Origin: Myxococcales bacterium | GTDB lineage: Bacteria; Myxococcota_A; UBA9042; JABWCM01 | NCBI GenBank assembly: GCA_013360285.1 | Contig: JABWCM010000011.1 | Coordinates: forward strand, 24,877 to 88,876 | DNA: 64,000 bases | Reading direction: 5' to 3' | Part shown: positions 53,171-63,900 of the stretch, one piece after another | How positions within the stretch are numbered: the first letter of the stretch is position 1 | How the letters are laid out: every line of letters begins with the position of its first letter | Notes under the pieces: generated by a model | What the model saw: only the letters and a program-made list of their open reading frames with translations | The model's database searches: none | Told to the model about the DNA's origin: nothing | Made by a program: the position numbers and the translations under genes

Positions 53171-54298
53171 TTACTCAAGGATTGGGTTGATGGGCACGTC
53201 GGAGTTACAAAAAACATAGAGGCAGTCACCCGCATGAGCTGCTGCGTGTTCGGGGAGCAGGCCGGGCAGTTTGATCTTGAGTGCGACCTCGCCTTCGTTA
53301 CTCATGGTCGTGTCAAACACTGCACATCCTTGGTCTCGCATGATATCGACCAATTCCAACGGTGTCGTCCGTTTTTCCAGCAGCTTGTCTACGCGTCGGC
53401 GCTGTTTCCAACCCAGATAGGCCACCCAGGCGCGTCCCTCCAAGGCACCTCGTACTTTAATACGGAGAAACAAAGTTGGCGTCTGATCATCCAGATGCAC
53501 TCCCAGTGGGGTGTCCGGGTGTTCTCGGCCTTTTCCGGCTACCCACCGACCGTTGGGATCCCAGCACCAAGGTTTCCATGGAACGGTGTCCGCGGAACTC
53601 ACCGGTACGTCATCGGTGGGGTCGGATTCTAACTGCCGGATCAACGCACTAATGGTCTCCGCTAGTTCCAGTTCATTCATGCCGCCGAACTGCGTCGGTG
53701 TGGTCACGGCTGTGAGTTCGTCATCGGATGAATAAGTCATCGCTCGGTTTAACCAGTCCTCCTGATGAACGTCGGTGCGGCGTGTGGCCGATGCGGGTGG
53801 CGGTGCACTCAGTTCATCTAAGGCATTGTAAACCTGGGTCCGTTGTTCCGGCGTGATATCCGAACCTGCAACTTCACCGAGAAACGTTTCGGCAATATCC
53901 CGGTCCACTTTTGCGGCAAGTCGCGCAAACAGCAAACACTCTTGTATTGTGACGTTGCCGTTGTTGAGGATGCTCGTGAGCGTGTCCTCGGCGTCGGAAG
54001 TTGATCCCACCGCGGCCAACGCAACAGCAAAAATGACCGTGTCAACATTGCCTTGGGGACGTGGCCAGGCACGAATCGTAGCCCGGATGTTCTTGCTATC
54101 GGCAGCAAGGAGTTGGTCTACTGCTGTAGCCAAAATTCCCCACGGTCTTGGGCTTTTTTGGGCTATTTCGATGATTTCCTGCGTGCTGTGTGCCCGGTTT
54201 TCCAATTCGCTGGTTCCTGCCGAACGCAGCAACGGTTCGACGATGCGAATAAAATCACCAGATAGCCAGGTCCTCTGTCCCATCGTTGTCCTCCGCAC
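53171..54298 (-). CDS. Hypothetical protein
   Basis: 375 aa uninterrupted ORF with no motif recognised. Confidence 0.55.
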   Translation of the reverse strand: MRRTTMGQRTWLSGDFIRIVEPLLRSAGTSELENRAHSTQEIIEIAQKSPRPWGILATAVDQLLAADSKNIRATIRAWPRPQGNVDTVIFAVALAAVGSTSDAEDTLTSILNNGNVTIQECLLFARLAAKVDRDIAETFLGEVAGSDITPEQRTQVYNALDELSAPPPASATRRTDVHQEDWLNRAMTYSSDDELTAVTTPTQFGGMNELELAETISALIRQLESDPTDDVPVSSADTVPWKPWCWDPNGRWVAGKGREHPDTPLGVHLDDQTPTLFLRIKVRGALEGRAWVAYLGWKQRRRVDKLLEKRTTPLELVDIMRDQGCAVFDTTMSNEGEVALKIKLPGLLPEHAAAHAGDCLYVFCNSDVPINPILE

Positions 54299-54379
54299 GT
54301 CTTGGGGTCGGCGGCCGACCCGATTGACGAAGTCCCCCAGTTTTTCGCTTCGTTATATCGCCTCACCCGCGAAGAATAG

Positions 54380-55747
54380 TCAACCACGAGACGCTTCCGT
54401 CAAATCGATCATCTTTTCCAGCGCACGGCGTGCATAGGTTGCGATCTCGGTACGCGATTGGAGATCGAGCCTTTCTCGGGCTCCTGATGATTCGTCGACC
54501 ATATCGCCCGCCAAAACAAGATTTTTGGCGGGTGGACGTCCTTGGCGTAACAGATCCAACATCCCCACAAGATGGGGTGGATCGTTTCGGCTCATTGTAG
54601 CACACCCACAACCAACACTCCCCGCCGGGCCGGGAACGTCGGCAAGGTTTCTGACGTCGACACCGAGTTTTCTGCCTAATTTCGCTGCGTTGCGAACAAA
54701 ATGACCTTCGGTCGCGATTGCGATTTTGGCTCCTGGCTTCGCGTCTTGCACAACACGCCACAGGTAATTGGTCGAGCCGTGGCCATCCGCCAGAGAAACG
54801 ACTTCACGTGTGCACTCCGGGTGTACGTGCACTTCGTATCCCTGGGAACGCCAAAAATGAATATGTGCAACCGTAAAGACAGTATGAACGCTGCAGTACG
54901 AACCCCACAAAATTAGCTGAGATGAGTCTAAACGAAGTTTATCCTGGTTACTTAGTTGATCGATGGAGGTTCGTGCACCTTCCCACCCCGGCGGCCACAC
55001 GAATTGGTCGTGCGGCGAAATTCCAACGGTAGCCGCCGTATTTTCGCCAAGATGGCGGTCGGGAATAAAAAAAACCTTCTTATTTTGTTCTTTTGCCCAC
55101 CGCAGAATAACGGGAGCGTTGGCGCTGGTACATACCGCACCTCCGGTGATCCCCGCCATTGCCTTCACCCGACCAGATGTGTTCATGTAACAAATCACCA
55201 CCAGATCGTCGCCATAACGGTCGATCAACTGGTCAAAAACGGGTGCCACCATGGCTTCTTTGGCCAAGGTTTCCATGGTGCAGCCACTTTTGGGGTTTGT
55301 GATGTACACCTGTTGATGTGGGTGGGCCAGCAACGTGATGGTTTCTGCCATAAAATGAACCGCGGACTCCACAAAGATGGATTTTTCCGGGTGTCGGACA
55401 GCTTGTAAGGCCAACTGATAACTGTCAGCAATCGCGCCGCCATAGTGCTCTACCACCGACACGATTTCGCCGCCCATGTAAAAATGGGCAAGCAGCATGA
55501 TGGAATCACCAAAGTGATCGAGCGCCGGAACCACGTAGCGGTCCATCCATGGCACTACGGTTTGAGCGGTTCTGTCCGGTAACGCTAGATACTCCTCGGC
55601 ATATGGGCGAAATTCGTCCTGATACCAGTCCAATGGCAAGTCTGTTTGGCAAATTGGAATGTTGGGCTCTATGGTCAACCCGCTCGAACGTAAGGGAGCG
55701 TCGATATCCACCGAACGATGTCTGATAATGTCGGTCAGCTTCATCAC
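54380..55747 (-). CDS. nadA: Quinolinate synthase A
   Basis: LLAHFYMGGEIVSVVEHYGGAIADSYQLA; VICYMNTSGRVKAMAGITGGAVCTSANA; FFIPDRHLGENTA; HPECTREVVSLAD. Confidence 0.9.
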   Translation of the reverse strand: MMKLTDIIRHRSVDIDAPLRSSGLTIEPNIPICQTDLPLDWYQDEFRPYAEEYLALPDRTAQTVVPWMDRYVVPALDHFGDSIMLLAHFYMGGEIVSVVEHYGGAIADSYQLALQAVRHPEKSIFVESAVHFMAETITLLAHPHQQVYITNPKSGCTMETLAKEAMVAPVFDQLIDRYGDDLVVICYMNTSGRVKAMAGITGGAVCTSANAPVILRWAKEQNKKVFFIPDRHLGENTAATVGISPHDQFVWPPGWEGARTSIDQLSNQDKLRLDSSQLILWGSYCSVHTVFTVAHIHFWRSQGYEVHVHPECTREVVSLADGHGSTNYLWRVVQDAKPGAKIAIATEGHFVRNAAKLGRKLGVDVRNLADVPGPAGSVGCGCATMSRNDPPHLVGMLDLLRQGRPPAKNLVLAGDMVDESSGARERLDLQSRTEIATYARRALEKMIDLTEASRG

Positions 55748-55753
55748 AAATAC

Positions 55754-56464
55754 CTATGACCAGTCATCAATGTCCAACTGCTGTCCGTGATGTTCTGGAC
55801 CCAGTGTTGCGAGCATGCGTGTGAGGATTTGAGCGGCGTCTTGCGGTGAACGTGCATCGTCTGCGGGGCTGCCAAGGTACTCCGCCAGCATATCGGTTGC
55901 TACCATACCTGGCGACAAAGATACTACCACGATTGGGGTGTCCCTTACTTCCTCTGCAAGTGCTTGAGTAAGACCTTCGACGCCAAATTTGCTCGCGATA
56001 TACCCGGCGCAGTTTGGTAATCCGTGTCGCCCCAGGTAGCTGGAGACATTCAGAACCAACGCCTCCGGCGACTTCCGTAGATGGGGCAAAGCCGCACGGG
56101 TTACACAGAAGGTGCCCACGACATTCACCATGAGAGTGGTCTGAAAGTGAGTCGTTGGGTACGCGTCGAAGGGAAGTCGGGAACCTAACATACCGGCGTT
56201 ATTCAGTAGTATATCAATGCGTCCTGACGATGAAACCGCTGTATTGACAAGATGTTTTATGTCCGCTTCGTTTTGAATATCACCTGCGCAGACGTATGCC
56301 GCGCCGCCGGTGGACTGAATCTCGTGCGCGACTTCTTCAAGCAACGGCTTTCGCCGCGCAAACAGCGTAACGGTGACGCCAGCTTGGGCCAATTCGCGTG
56401 CCCACGCAGCACCCAATCCTGAACTTGCACCGGTAATGATGGCAGACTTTCCCAACAACTTCAT
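55754..56464 (-). CDS. SDR-family oxidoreductase
   Basis: SAIITGASSGLGAAWARELAQAG; LLNNAGMLG; GYIASKFGVEGLT. Confidence 0.88.
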   Translation of the reverse strand: MKLLGKSAIITGASSGLGAAWARELAQAGVTVTLFARRKPLLEEVAHEIQSTGGAAYVCAGDIQNEADIKHLVNTAVSSSGRIDILLNNAGMLGSRLPFDAYPTTHFQTTLMVNVVGTFCVTRAALPHLRKSPEALVLNVSSYLGRHGLPNCAGYIASKFGVEGLTQALAEEVRDTPIVVVSLSPGMVATDMLAEYLGSPADDARSPQDAAQILTRMLATLGPEHHGQQLDIDDWS

Positions 56465-56708
56465 GATGTGGCCTTTTCGGTTTCCGCTTTGGCATTGGCG
56501 GTGTACTACGCACCACGGTTTCTTCCAAAACCCGGATTGAAATCGTTTGTTTACAACGACGCACCGGGAGCCGGATTATCCCTGCTTAAATCGTATTATG
56601 CAATTGATGATCGGCTGGCACCGTGTCGTGATTGAAGGGTGCGACGTGGTATCGACTTGACAGGTTGGGTAGCTCCCACGATAGTCGACTACGACGACGG
56701 AGGACAGG

Positions 56709-57197
56709 ATGGTCGAGGAAAAAAAACGCGGTACTGACGGAGACACTGCGGACAAACAACATTCCGACAACGAATGGGCCAGTATTTCCAAACGGCTGGA
56801 AAAGTACTTACCGGACATCATGAAGCGTTCGGCATCTACCGCGGTTCGGTCATTTCTACACACGGAAGAAGGCGTGCGCACGGTGATTTCCGCGATGTTG
56901 CCGCCGAAGTCACTGCACACCGTTACTGAAGTTCTGGAACGGGCAAAGACGGACATTGCAAGTCGTTTTGCCAAAGAATTTCATGATTTTCTTGGTCGTA
57001 TTGACCTAAACAAGGAGATTCAGCGCGCTCTAACCAGCCTAAGCATCGAACTGCGGACCGAAATTCGGTTTATTCCCAACGACAAAGCGGTGATCAAGCC
57101 CAAAATTGAAACAAAGACACGCGTAACGAGGACCCGGCCGCCCTCGCGGGGAAAACAGAAGCAGCCCCAACGACGTGGCGGACAGCCAGAGGACTGA
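56709..57197 (+). CDS. Hypothetical charged protein
   Basis: 162 aa ORF with Arg/Lys-rich C-terminus and no motif recognised. Confidence 0.5.
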   Translation: MVEEKKRGTDGDTADKQHSDNEWASISKRLEKYLPDIMKRSASTAVRSFLHTEEGVRTVISAMLPPKSLHTVTEVLERAKTDIASRFAKEFHDFLGRIDLNKEIQRALTSLSIELRTEIRFIPNDKAVIKPKIETKTRVTRTRPPSRGKQKQPQRRGGQPED

Positions 57198-57224
57198 CGC
57201 GGTGGGCTTGGTGTTAAACCAGAA

Positions 57225-58625
57225 CTAGGATTCGTTATTCGTTTTTGTACGAAACCTGCTTTTAAATAAGTCAATTCGTTCCTTATCCAAGGGAATCCAA
57301 CGTTTCTTTTCAGTCCGTTTCTCGATTTGCGATTTGTCGAGTTGCAGGCTGGTAACCAGCTTGCCGGAATCCGCAAAAACATGGATCCGCCCCCGTGGGC
57401 CAACAACCACGGTCGTATGTTTGTCGACGTCCCAGAAAAGGCGGTTATCCGGTGCTGACGACGCGTCAGATAACGCATTTCCGGTGGGACGTTCGCCGTC
57501 CAGGTGGCGTTGAGCAGCATGTTCCGTGCGTCGCGATTCAGATCGAAACACACGTTCCAGGTCAGATCTGGTATCGTTCAGTACGGCCAAAACCTCGGCG
57601 CGTAGGTCAAACGGGCGTTTTTTTCGAGCAGCAAGATGGCTCTTTCGGCCCAACGTATCGATTTTGTCGCGTAGGGCGCCAATTGCCCGTCGAATACTCT
57701 CCGCAGGACCTCGGTCGGCTCCGGCACCCGCCAGGGCGGCCAACTCAGGTTGACTTAACCCGATCACGTTGAGACGCAGTCGACGTGAGGCGCTCGCAAC
57801 CTGAGTTTCCACGATTTGTAAGGTCAGCACGATGCGATCCGGAGGGATTGCCGGAGTGTGGTCTGCATACATGGTCACCGACGGCGGACGACGATCAGGC
57901 AACGCTGGTTCCAGTTTGGTTTGTGATGCTGCCTCAGTCGTAAAACCGGGTTGATTATTGCCTTTTTGTTCGTAGGACTTGTTGTGCCGATTTGGCGGTT
58001 TCACCGGCAAAAGACCGACAACCGCTTGTCCAAGGACGCTGAAAGCAAGACTGTTTTTGCCGAACCCCGGCAAGAGGTTTTGCGCCAATTCGTCTGCCAT
58101 TTGAACGATTCCAATGATTTCCGGCTTTTTCGCAAACAACAGGTCCACTCGGGGTTCTTTGGATGCCAGACACAGACTTACAAAGGTCTGCCACTCAGGT
58201 TTGCCGGTAGCCGTATACCCTGAGAACGTATAGATGGGATCCGGTGGGACACTGTGTGCGCAGTCCGCAGTGTCGCACTGGAAACAGTAGACCCGTCCTA
58301 TTACGAACGCCACGAGGCTTCTGGCGGTTTCGTCAACGAGATTACGCACAGTTGCAAGTAGCCGTTGCTGTGCCTCCGCGTCGTTCCGGTCGATGTCGCG
58401 CAAAGCTGTGCTGATTTCGACGGGAATCGTCATCTCCGCAGGTACACCGTCCGATTCCAAACGAACCTGCGCTTCATATGCCACGGCGAGAACCAATTTT
58501 CGTAACTCATCCGCAACACGGCCGGCTCGTTCTTCCAATGTGGGTTGCGGATACCGGGCCGTATGTCTGGACTTGGTTTTTGTTTTTGTGGTCGGTTGAA
58601 GCGGAGGAGTGGGCGAATGCGACAT
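57225..58625 (-). CDS. Hypothetical protein
   Basis: 466 aa uninterrupted ORF with no motif recognised. Confidence 0.55.
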   Translation of the reverse strand: MSHSPTPPLQPTTKTKTKSRHTARYPQPTLEERAGRVADELRKLVLAVAYEAQVRLESDGVPAEMTIPVEISTALRDIDRNDAEAQQRLLATVRNLVDETARSLVAFVIGRVYCFQCDTADCAHSVPPDPIYTFSGYTATGKPEWQTFVSLCLASKEPRVDLLFAKKPEIIGIVQMADELAQNLLPGFGKNSLAFSVLGQAVVGLLPVKPPNRHNKSYEQKGNNQPGFTTEAASQTKLEPALPDRRPPSVTMYADHTPAIPPDRIVLTLQIVETQVASASRRLRLNVIGLSQPELAALAGAGADRGPAESIRRAIGALRDKIDTLGRKSHLAARKKRPFDLRAEVLAVLNDTRSDLERVFRSESRRTEHAAQRHLDGERPTGNALSDASSAPDNRLFWDVDKHTTVVVGPRGRIHVFADSGKLVTSLQLDKSQIEKRTEKKRWIPLDKERIDLFKSRFRTKTNNES

Positions 58626-58811
58626 GGCTAGGGTCCTCGGATGATGAGAGATACGGTGGGTCTTGTCATGGCGCAGTTTTGGGGTTTGTGGAGAAGAAGC
58701 AAAGGGTCGGGCACCTATCTTGACGATAAATGCCTATAGATAGACCCGGTACCTGGTGGGCTAGTTCGCAAGCTTTTCAGAAATGCGGGCAAAGTCCTCG
58801 GTCCCCTTTGT

Positions 58812-59723
58812 TTATTGGCGACTGATGGTCACTTTTTTTAGCGTGATGGGCGTTGCTGGTCGACTTCGGCTAGGATCATTCGGATCCTTGTCCACACGGG
58901 CCATTGCCTGAACGATTTCCACCTCCTTACACTGACCGAAAATCGTGTGGCGGTTGTCAAGGTGTGGAGTGGGCACTTCGGTGATAAAAAACTGGCTGCC
59001 ATTGGTGGTCGGTCCAGCATTGGCCATGGAAAGTCGGCCGGGTTGGTCATGCCGCAGGGATGGATCGAACTCATCGGCAAACCGGTAACCCGGTCCCCCA
59101 GTGCCATTTCCGGCAGGGTCGCCTCCTTGGATCATAAAGTTAGGAAGGACTCGGTGAAAGATAAGGTTTTCATAAAGCGGTTTGCGAGTAACCTGGTTGT
59201 CCGGTGTCGTCCACGCTTTTAGACCTCGCGCGAGCCCAACAAAGTTCGCTACCGTGATCGGCGCTTTGTCCGCAAACAATTCGCAGTGGATGTCACCCAT
59301 AGAGGTTTCAAACGTGGCCATCAGCGGACCGTTTCCGGGAAGATCAGCTATATATCCGCGTAAGTCGTCGGCTTTGGGGGGCCGAACCTCTTCGGTGGCA
59401 ATCACGTCACCGGGGGGCGCGGGGGGGGCTGTATCCGCGTTTGCCTGGGGTTGAGCGGCTACGTTCTGTGGCGCGACATTTCCTGGATCGGCGGCTGGTT
59501 TTGTGCCGCCCTCTTCGGCGGGTTTGGCGGGTTGTTGCTCGTCTGGCTTAGCAATACCCTCTCCTTCGCCCGTCTTTTGGGGTGATTCGTTCGATACCTT
59601 AACGGCCGCCGCGGCGGGCTCGCTTTTTGGGGCAGCGGGTGCTGCCTCGTCTTTTTTACAACTGGTCCCGGCCAGCAAACAAATCGTGGCCAAGGTCAAC
59701 CCGAAAGTCCATCTGGTGCGCAT
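58812..59723 (-). CDS. Cyclophilin-type peptidyl-prolyl isomerase lipoprotein
   Basis: [14 protein letters not shown] lipobox; [71 protein letters not shown]. Confidence 0.92.
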   Translation of the reverse strand: MRTRWTFGLTLATICLLAGTSCKKDEAAPAAPKSEPAAAAVKVSNESPQKTGEGEGIAKPDEQQPAKPAEEGGTKPAADPGNVAPQNVAAQPQANADTAPPAPPGDVIATEEVRPPKADDLRGYIADLPGNGPLMATFETSMGDIHCELFADKAPITVANFVGLARGLKAWTTPDNQVTRKPLYENLIFHRVLPNFMIQGGDPAGNGTGGPGYRFADEFDPSLRHDQPGRLSMANAGPTTNGSQFFITEVPTPHLDNRHTIFGQCKEVEIVQAMARVDKDPNDPSRSRPATPITLKKVTISRQ

Positions 59724-59874
59724 TCGTTCCTCCGTTGAGCTTCTATATAGCTGAATCTACTCTTGAAGTGGGCAAAGTCACCGCCCGCCGGCACTCTCCA
59801 GTCGGCGCCAGGGGCTGTTGAGGACCGCATTGTTACTACGTACGTTTCGTGCTTTCAATCGACGGCTGTCTATA

Positions 59875-60678
59875 TTACGGAGATTTGGGCTTGTCGGGGG
59901 AGTCGGCCTTTTTCTGGATAATTTTGTCAACTATGTCGGAGACGTCGTTGGGGTTCCCTTCGCTCATGATATCTTGGATCAACGGGTCGATTTTTTTTCC
60001 GGCCATTCCGACGGCCACTCTGTCGCTCAGTCGTTCCTTCCAGAGTCCCCTGTCAGCGACAATCAACGTAAAACAACCATATTCCGTGCGTCGGTCAGTC
60101 AACTCAATTACGGATTTGGCACTTTCCCAGGTGACCCGGTAAGGAGGATTTTTGCTGTTTCCTCCTTGGAATTCGGTTTTTGATGGTTTACCAAGCTCAG
60201 AACTCAAATTAAGTGCAAACGAGCCGAAATCCGCGGTCAGTGGAAACGTTTCAACCACCTTCCACAATTTTCCATCAGCGAAAATCCAATATCGATCGCC
60301 GATGTCCGTTGGCCGTTTGATCAGGCCGTCGCCGGTTCCTTTGCGGATTTCTCCCGCAAGGATGGATACGTCGTAGGTTGTATCTCCTGCGGCCAGTTCT
60401 GAATATGAGCCGTCGATTTCTGCGGTTTTTGCTGTCAGTTCCTTCTTTAGCTCATCACGGCGGCGAGGATCTCGCTCCACCCGAATCAACTCCCGATAGG
60501 AGGCACTAACCTTTTCCGTTAGCGTTTTCGTAATGGTTTTTACCGGTGCACCGAGTGGGGCCGAAATACACTCTTGCGCAGAGTCCATCATTTCGGCCAA
60601 AACAGGACTTGTGGCAAAGGAAGTTCCAAACAAAATTCCGATAGTGGTCAGCAATAGTGTGCGTATCATGGTTCTCAC
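59875..60678 (-). CDS. Hypothetical secreted protein
   Basis: Signal peptide-like MRTMIRTLLLTTIGILFGTSFATSPVLA; 267 aa. Confidence 0.6.
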   Translation of the reverse strand: MRTMIRTLLLTTIGILFGTSFATSPVLAEMMDSAQECISAPLGAPVKTITKTLTEKVSASYRELIRVERDPRRRDELKKELTAKTAEIDGSYSELAAGDTTYDVSILAGEIRKGTGDGLIKRPTDIGDRYWIFADGKLWKVVETFPLTADFGSFALNLSSELGKPSKTEFQGGNSKNPPYRVTWESAKSVIELTDRRTEYGCFTLIVADRGLWKERLSDRVAVGMAGKKIDPLIQDIMSEGNPNDVSDIVDKIIQKKADSPDKPKSP

Positions 60679-60718
60679 CTGTCACTACGAGGGTGTTTGG
60701 GTCAAAATTACGTTATGA

Positions 60719-60880
60719 GCCTGTGAAAAAAATAGCTGCGCACCCCGGTGCGAGCGAATTTTGGCCGCCTTGGTTCCGAAAAAACCTGCGCCATATTCCC
60801 GATATAACTCAGGATTTTTTCGGACGATCCGGCTCAAATTCGGCTGGGTCGTGAAATCCCCCAAACAACACCAGCCACCT
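60719..60880. repeat. Dispersed palindromic intergenic element, copy 6
   Basis: CTGTGAAAAAAATAGCTG left end; CCGAAAAAACCTGCGCCATATTCCCGATATAACTCAGGATTTTTTCGG centre; right arm CGATCCGGCTCAAATTCGGCTGGGTCGTGAAATCCCCCAAACAACACCA shared with copy 1. Confidence 0.8.
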
Positions 60881-60936
60881 CGCTCGACATTCTCACTCCG
60901 AACGTTGTGAGAAATCGCGTTTAGAAAACCACTTCT

Positions 60937-63900
60937 TTATGGAGCAATTCCTCCCTGACTTTGTGTAACACACTGGACGATTTGTTGAAAACAAAACTGA
61001 ATAGCGCAGTTCTGAATCTCGGCATCGGTGTCGTACTGAAAACATCCGCTATCGACAACACATTCATACGCGATATTAAACAGTTTTTGGCTGATAGCGG
61101 ACCCTTTGGCGACGCATTGATTCGCGCACGTGGTTGTTTCGCAGTCCATGTAGCAATTGTAAATGTCTACACAGCTCAAACCAGTTGGATTAGGGCATGT
61201 TCCGCAGTCTGAGGGACAGGTTTGGCAGGATTCGTTGCTGTTACATTGTTTGTCACCGCATACCGACGGACAAGTTCCACAATCTTTGGGACAGTTTTGG
61301 CAACTTTCGCCAACGTTGCATTTGTTGTCTCCACAAACCGGGGGGCACTGCCCGCAATCCTGTGGGCAATTCGTACAGGACTCTCCGAATCCACAGGATT
61401 TGTTGCCACAAATATCGGTGGGTGTACCACCGCATCCGCCGCATGGTGATTTACATTCGTTTACGCAGATTCCGTCCCACGCGGTGTTACAGCAGAAAGA
61501 ATCCATTTTGCAGACACATTCTTCGCACGGACATCCACCGCACCCCGGCGTGTTCGTTGCAACACAACCGCCGTTTCCGGGAGGACATTTGCCGCAGTCG
61601 ATTGCGCAACTTGTGCAATTTTCTTCCGGTTCACAAAGACCATTGCCACAGCTAGGTTTACAGGGTCCACAATCCGCGGGACACGACTGACACGACTCGG
61701 TGGGCATACACAACCCGTCGCCGCATGGATTGCTGGGATCATCACATCCTCCGCACGGTTGTTCACATTCGTTTACACAAATGTCGTCCCATGCGGAGTC
61801 ACAACAAAACGGGTCCATTTCGCATACACAACCTTCACACGGGCATCCGCCGCAACCGGGTTTTTCGGTCGGAAAACACCCGGAACCGCCCGATGGGCAC
61901 TCTCCGCAGTCTTTGGGACAGATGTCGCAGCTTTCATCAAACGAACAATTGCCGTCCCCACAGACCGGAAATGTTGCGTCGCATCCGTTGCATAAGGAAG
62001 CACATTCCTCCACGCACAACTCGTCCCATTGCACCTCGCAGCAGAAGGGATCTGTGTCACAAACACATTGTTCACATGCGCAACCACCACAGCCGGCGAT
62101 GTCCGAAACGGTGCATCCGGCGCCCTGAGGTGAACATTCGCCGCAGTCTTTGATACAGTTTTCGCAGCTTTCACCTGGTGCACAGACTCCGTCCCCGCAA
62201 GGTTTGATGTCGGGATCGCACCCATTACATTTCCAGGCGCAAACGTCGACACACGCACCATCCCACTGAACGTCGCAACAAAATGGATCGGCTTGGCAAA
62301 CACATTGTTCGCAGGGGCATCCGCTGCATCCCGCTTGATCCAACGGCAGGCAGCCCGTTGGTCCATTACACGGCCCGCAGTCTTTTGGACAGCTTTGACA
62401 CGTTTCGTTGGGTTCGCAGATGCCGTTTCCACACAGGGTAGGACACGTTCCGCAGTCTTTTGGACAGCTTTGACACGTTTCGTTGGGTCCGCAAATGCCG
62501 TTTCCACACGGGGTAGGACACGTTCCGCAGTCTTTTGGACAGCTTTGACACGTTTCGTTGGGTCCGCAGATGCCGTTTCCACACGGGGTAGGACACGTTC
62601 CACAGTCTTTTGGACAGCTTTGACACGTTTCGTTGGGTCCGCAGATGCCGTTTCCACATAGGGTAGGACATGTTCCACAGTCTTTTGGACAGCTTTGACA
62701 CGTTTCGTTGGGTCCACACTGTCCGTCGCCGCAACCGCCTGGCACAATCGAGCAACCGTTACACTGGTTTGCGCACTCGGAAGCGCATAGGTTGTCCCAC
62801 ATGGTTTGACAACAAAATGCGTCCATGGCACACACACACTGTTCGCACACACAACCGTTGCATCCCGGGCCGTTTGCCGGCTGACAACCGTCACCCGTAA
62901 CACACGGGCCACAATCTAGGGGGCATCCTTTGCAGTCTTCGCCAGGTACACATTGACCGTCCCCGCATTTCGGGGGGCACGATCCGCAATCTTTGGGACA
63001 ACTTAGGCACGTTTCATTGGGTCCGCATTGCCCGTCACCACAACTTCCCGGCAGAATCGGACAACCCTGACATTGATTCGTGCATTCGGAAACGCAGAGT
63101 GCATCCCAGAGGGTCTGACAACAAAACGGATCCATCGCACAAACGCATTTCTCACACGCACAGCCACCGCATCCTGGACCTGCTCCTGTCTTACATCCGT
63201 CGGTTGTTCCACAAGGGCCACAGTCTGTCGGACACACTTTACAATCTTCGCCGGGGGCACACTGGCCATCACCGCATTTGCCCTGGCATGGTCCACAATC
63301 GAGTGGGCAGGTCTGACAACTCTCATTGTCGCTACAGACCATATCACCGCATTTGCCCTGGCATGGTCCACAATCGAGTGGGCAGGTCTGACAATTCTCA
63401 TTGGTACTACAAACCATATCACCGCATTTGCCCTGGCATGGTCCACAATCGAGTGGGCAGGTCTGACAATTCTCATTGGCACTACAAACCATGTCTCCGC
63501 ATTTGCCCTGGCATGGTCCACAATCGAGTGGGCAGGTCTGACAATTCTCATTGGCACTACAAACCATGTCTCCGCATTTACTCGGGCAAGTCCCACAATC
63601 CTTGGGACAGCTTTCACAGGTTTCGTTCGGACCACACTTTTGGTCTCCACACCCTCCGGGAACAATTGGGCATCCGTTGCAATCGTTCGCACATTCCGCA
63701 GAGCACAGCGAATCCCACTGAACGTCACAGCAGTACGCGTCCAGCTTACATACACATGCCTCACAGGCGCACCCACCACATCCCGGGGCGTTTGTAGGTT
63801 GGCATCCATTGTTCGTCCCGCACGGGCCACAGTCTATCGTACAATTTTTGCAATCTTCTCCCGGAATGCAGATCCCGTCGCCACAAGCACCGGGACAGGT

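Noticed and set aside
60657-60854. Short ORFs carrying the recurring peptide KNLRHIPDM/I (also 1136..1369, 1914..2165, 28623..29003)
   Set aside because: The shared peptide is just the translation of the palindromic element centre (CCTGCGCCATATTCCCGATAT), not a protein family.
62378-63575. CRISPR array
   Set aside because: The 75-bp direct repeats are contiguous, in frame (25 aa), without unique spacers, and encode Cys-rich protein modules.
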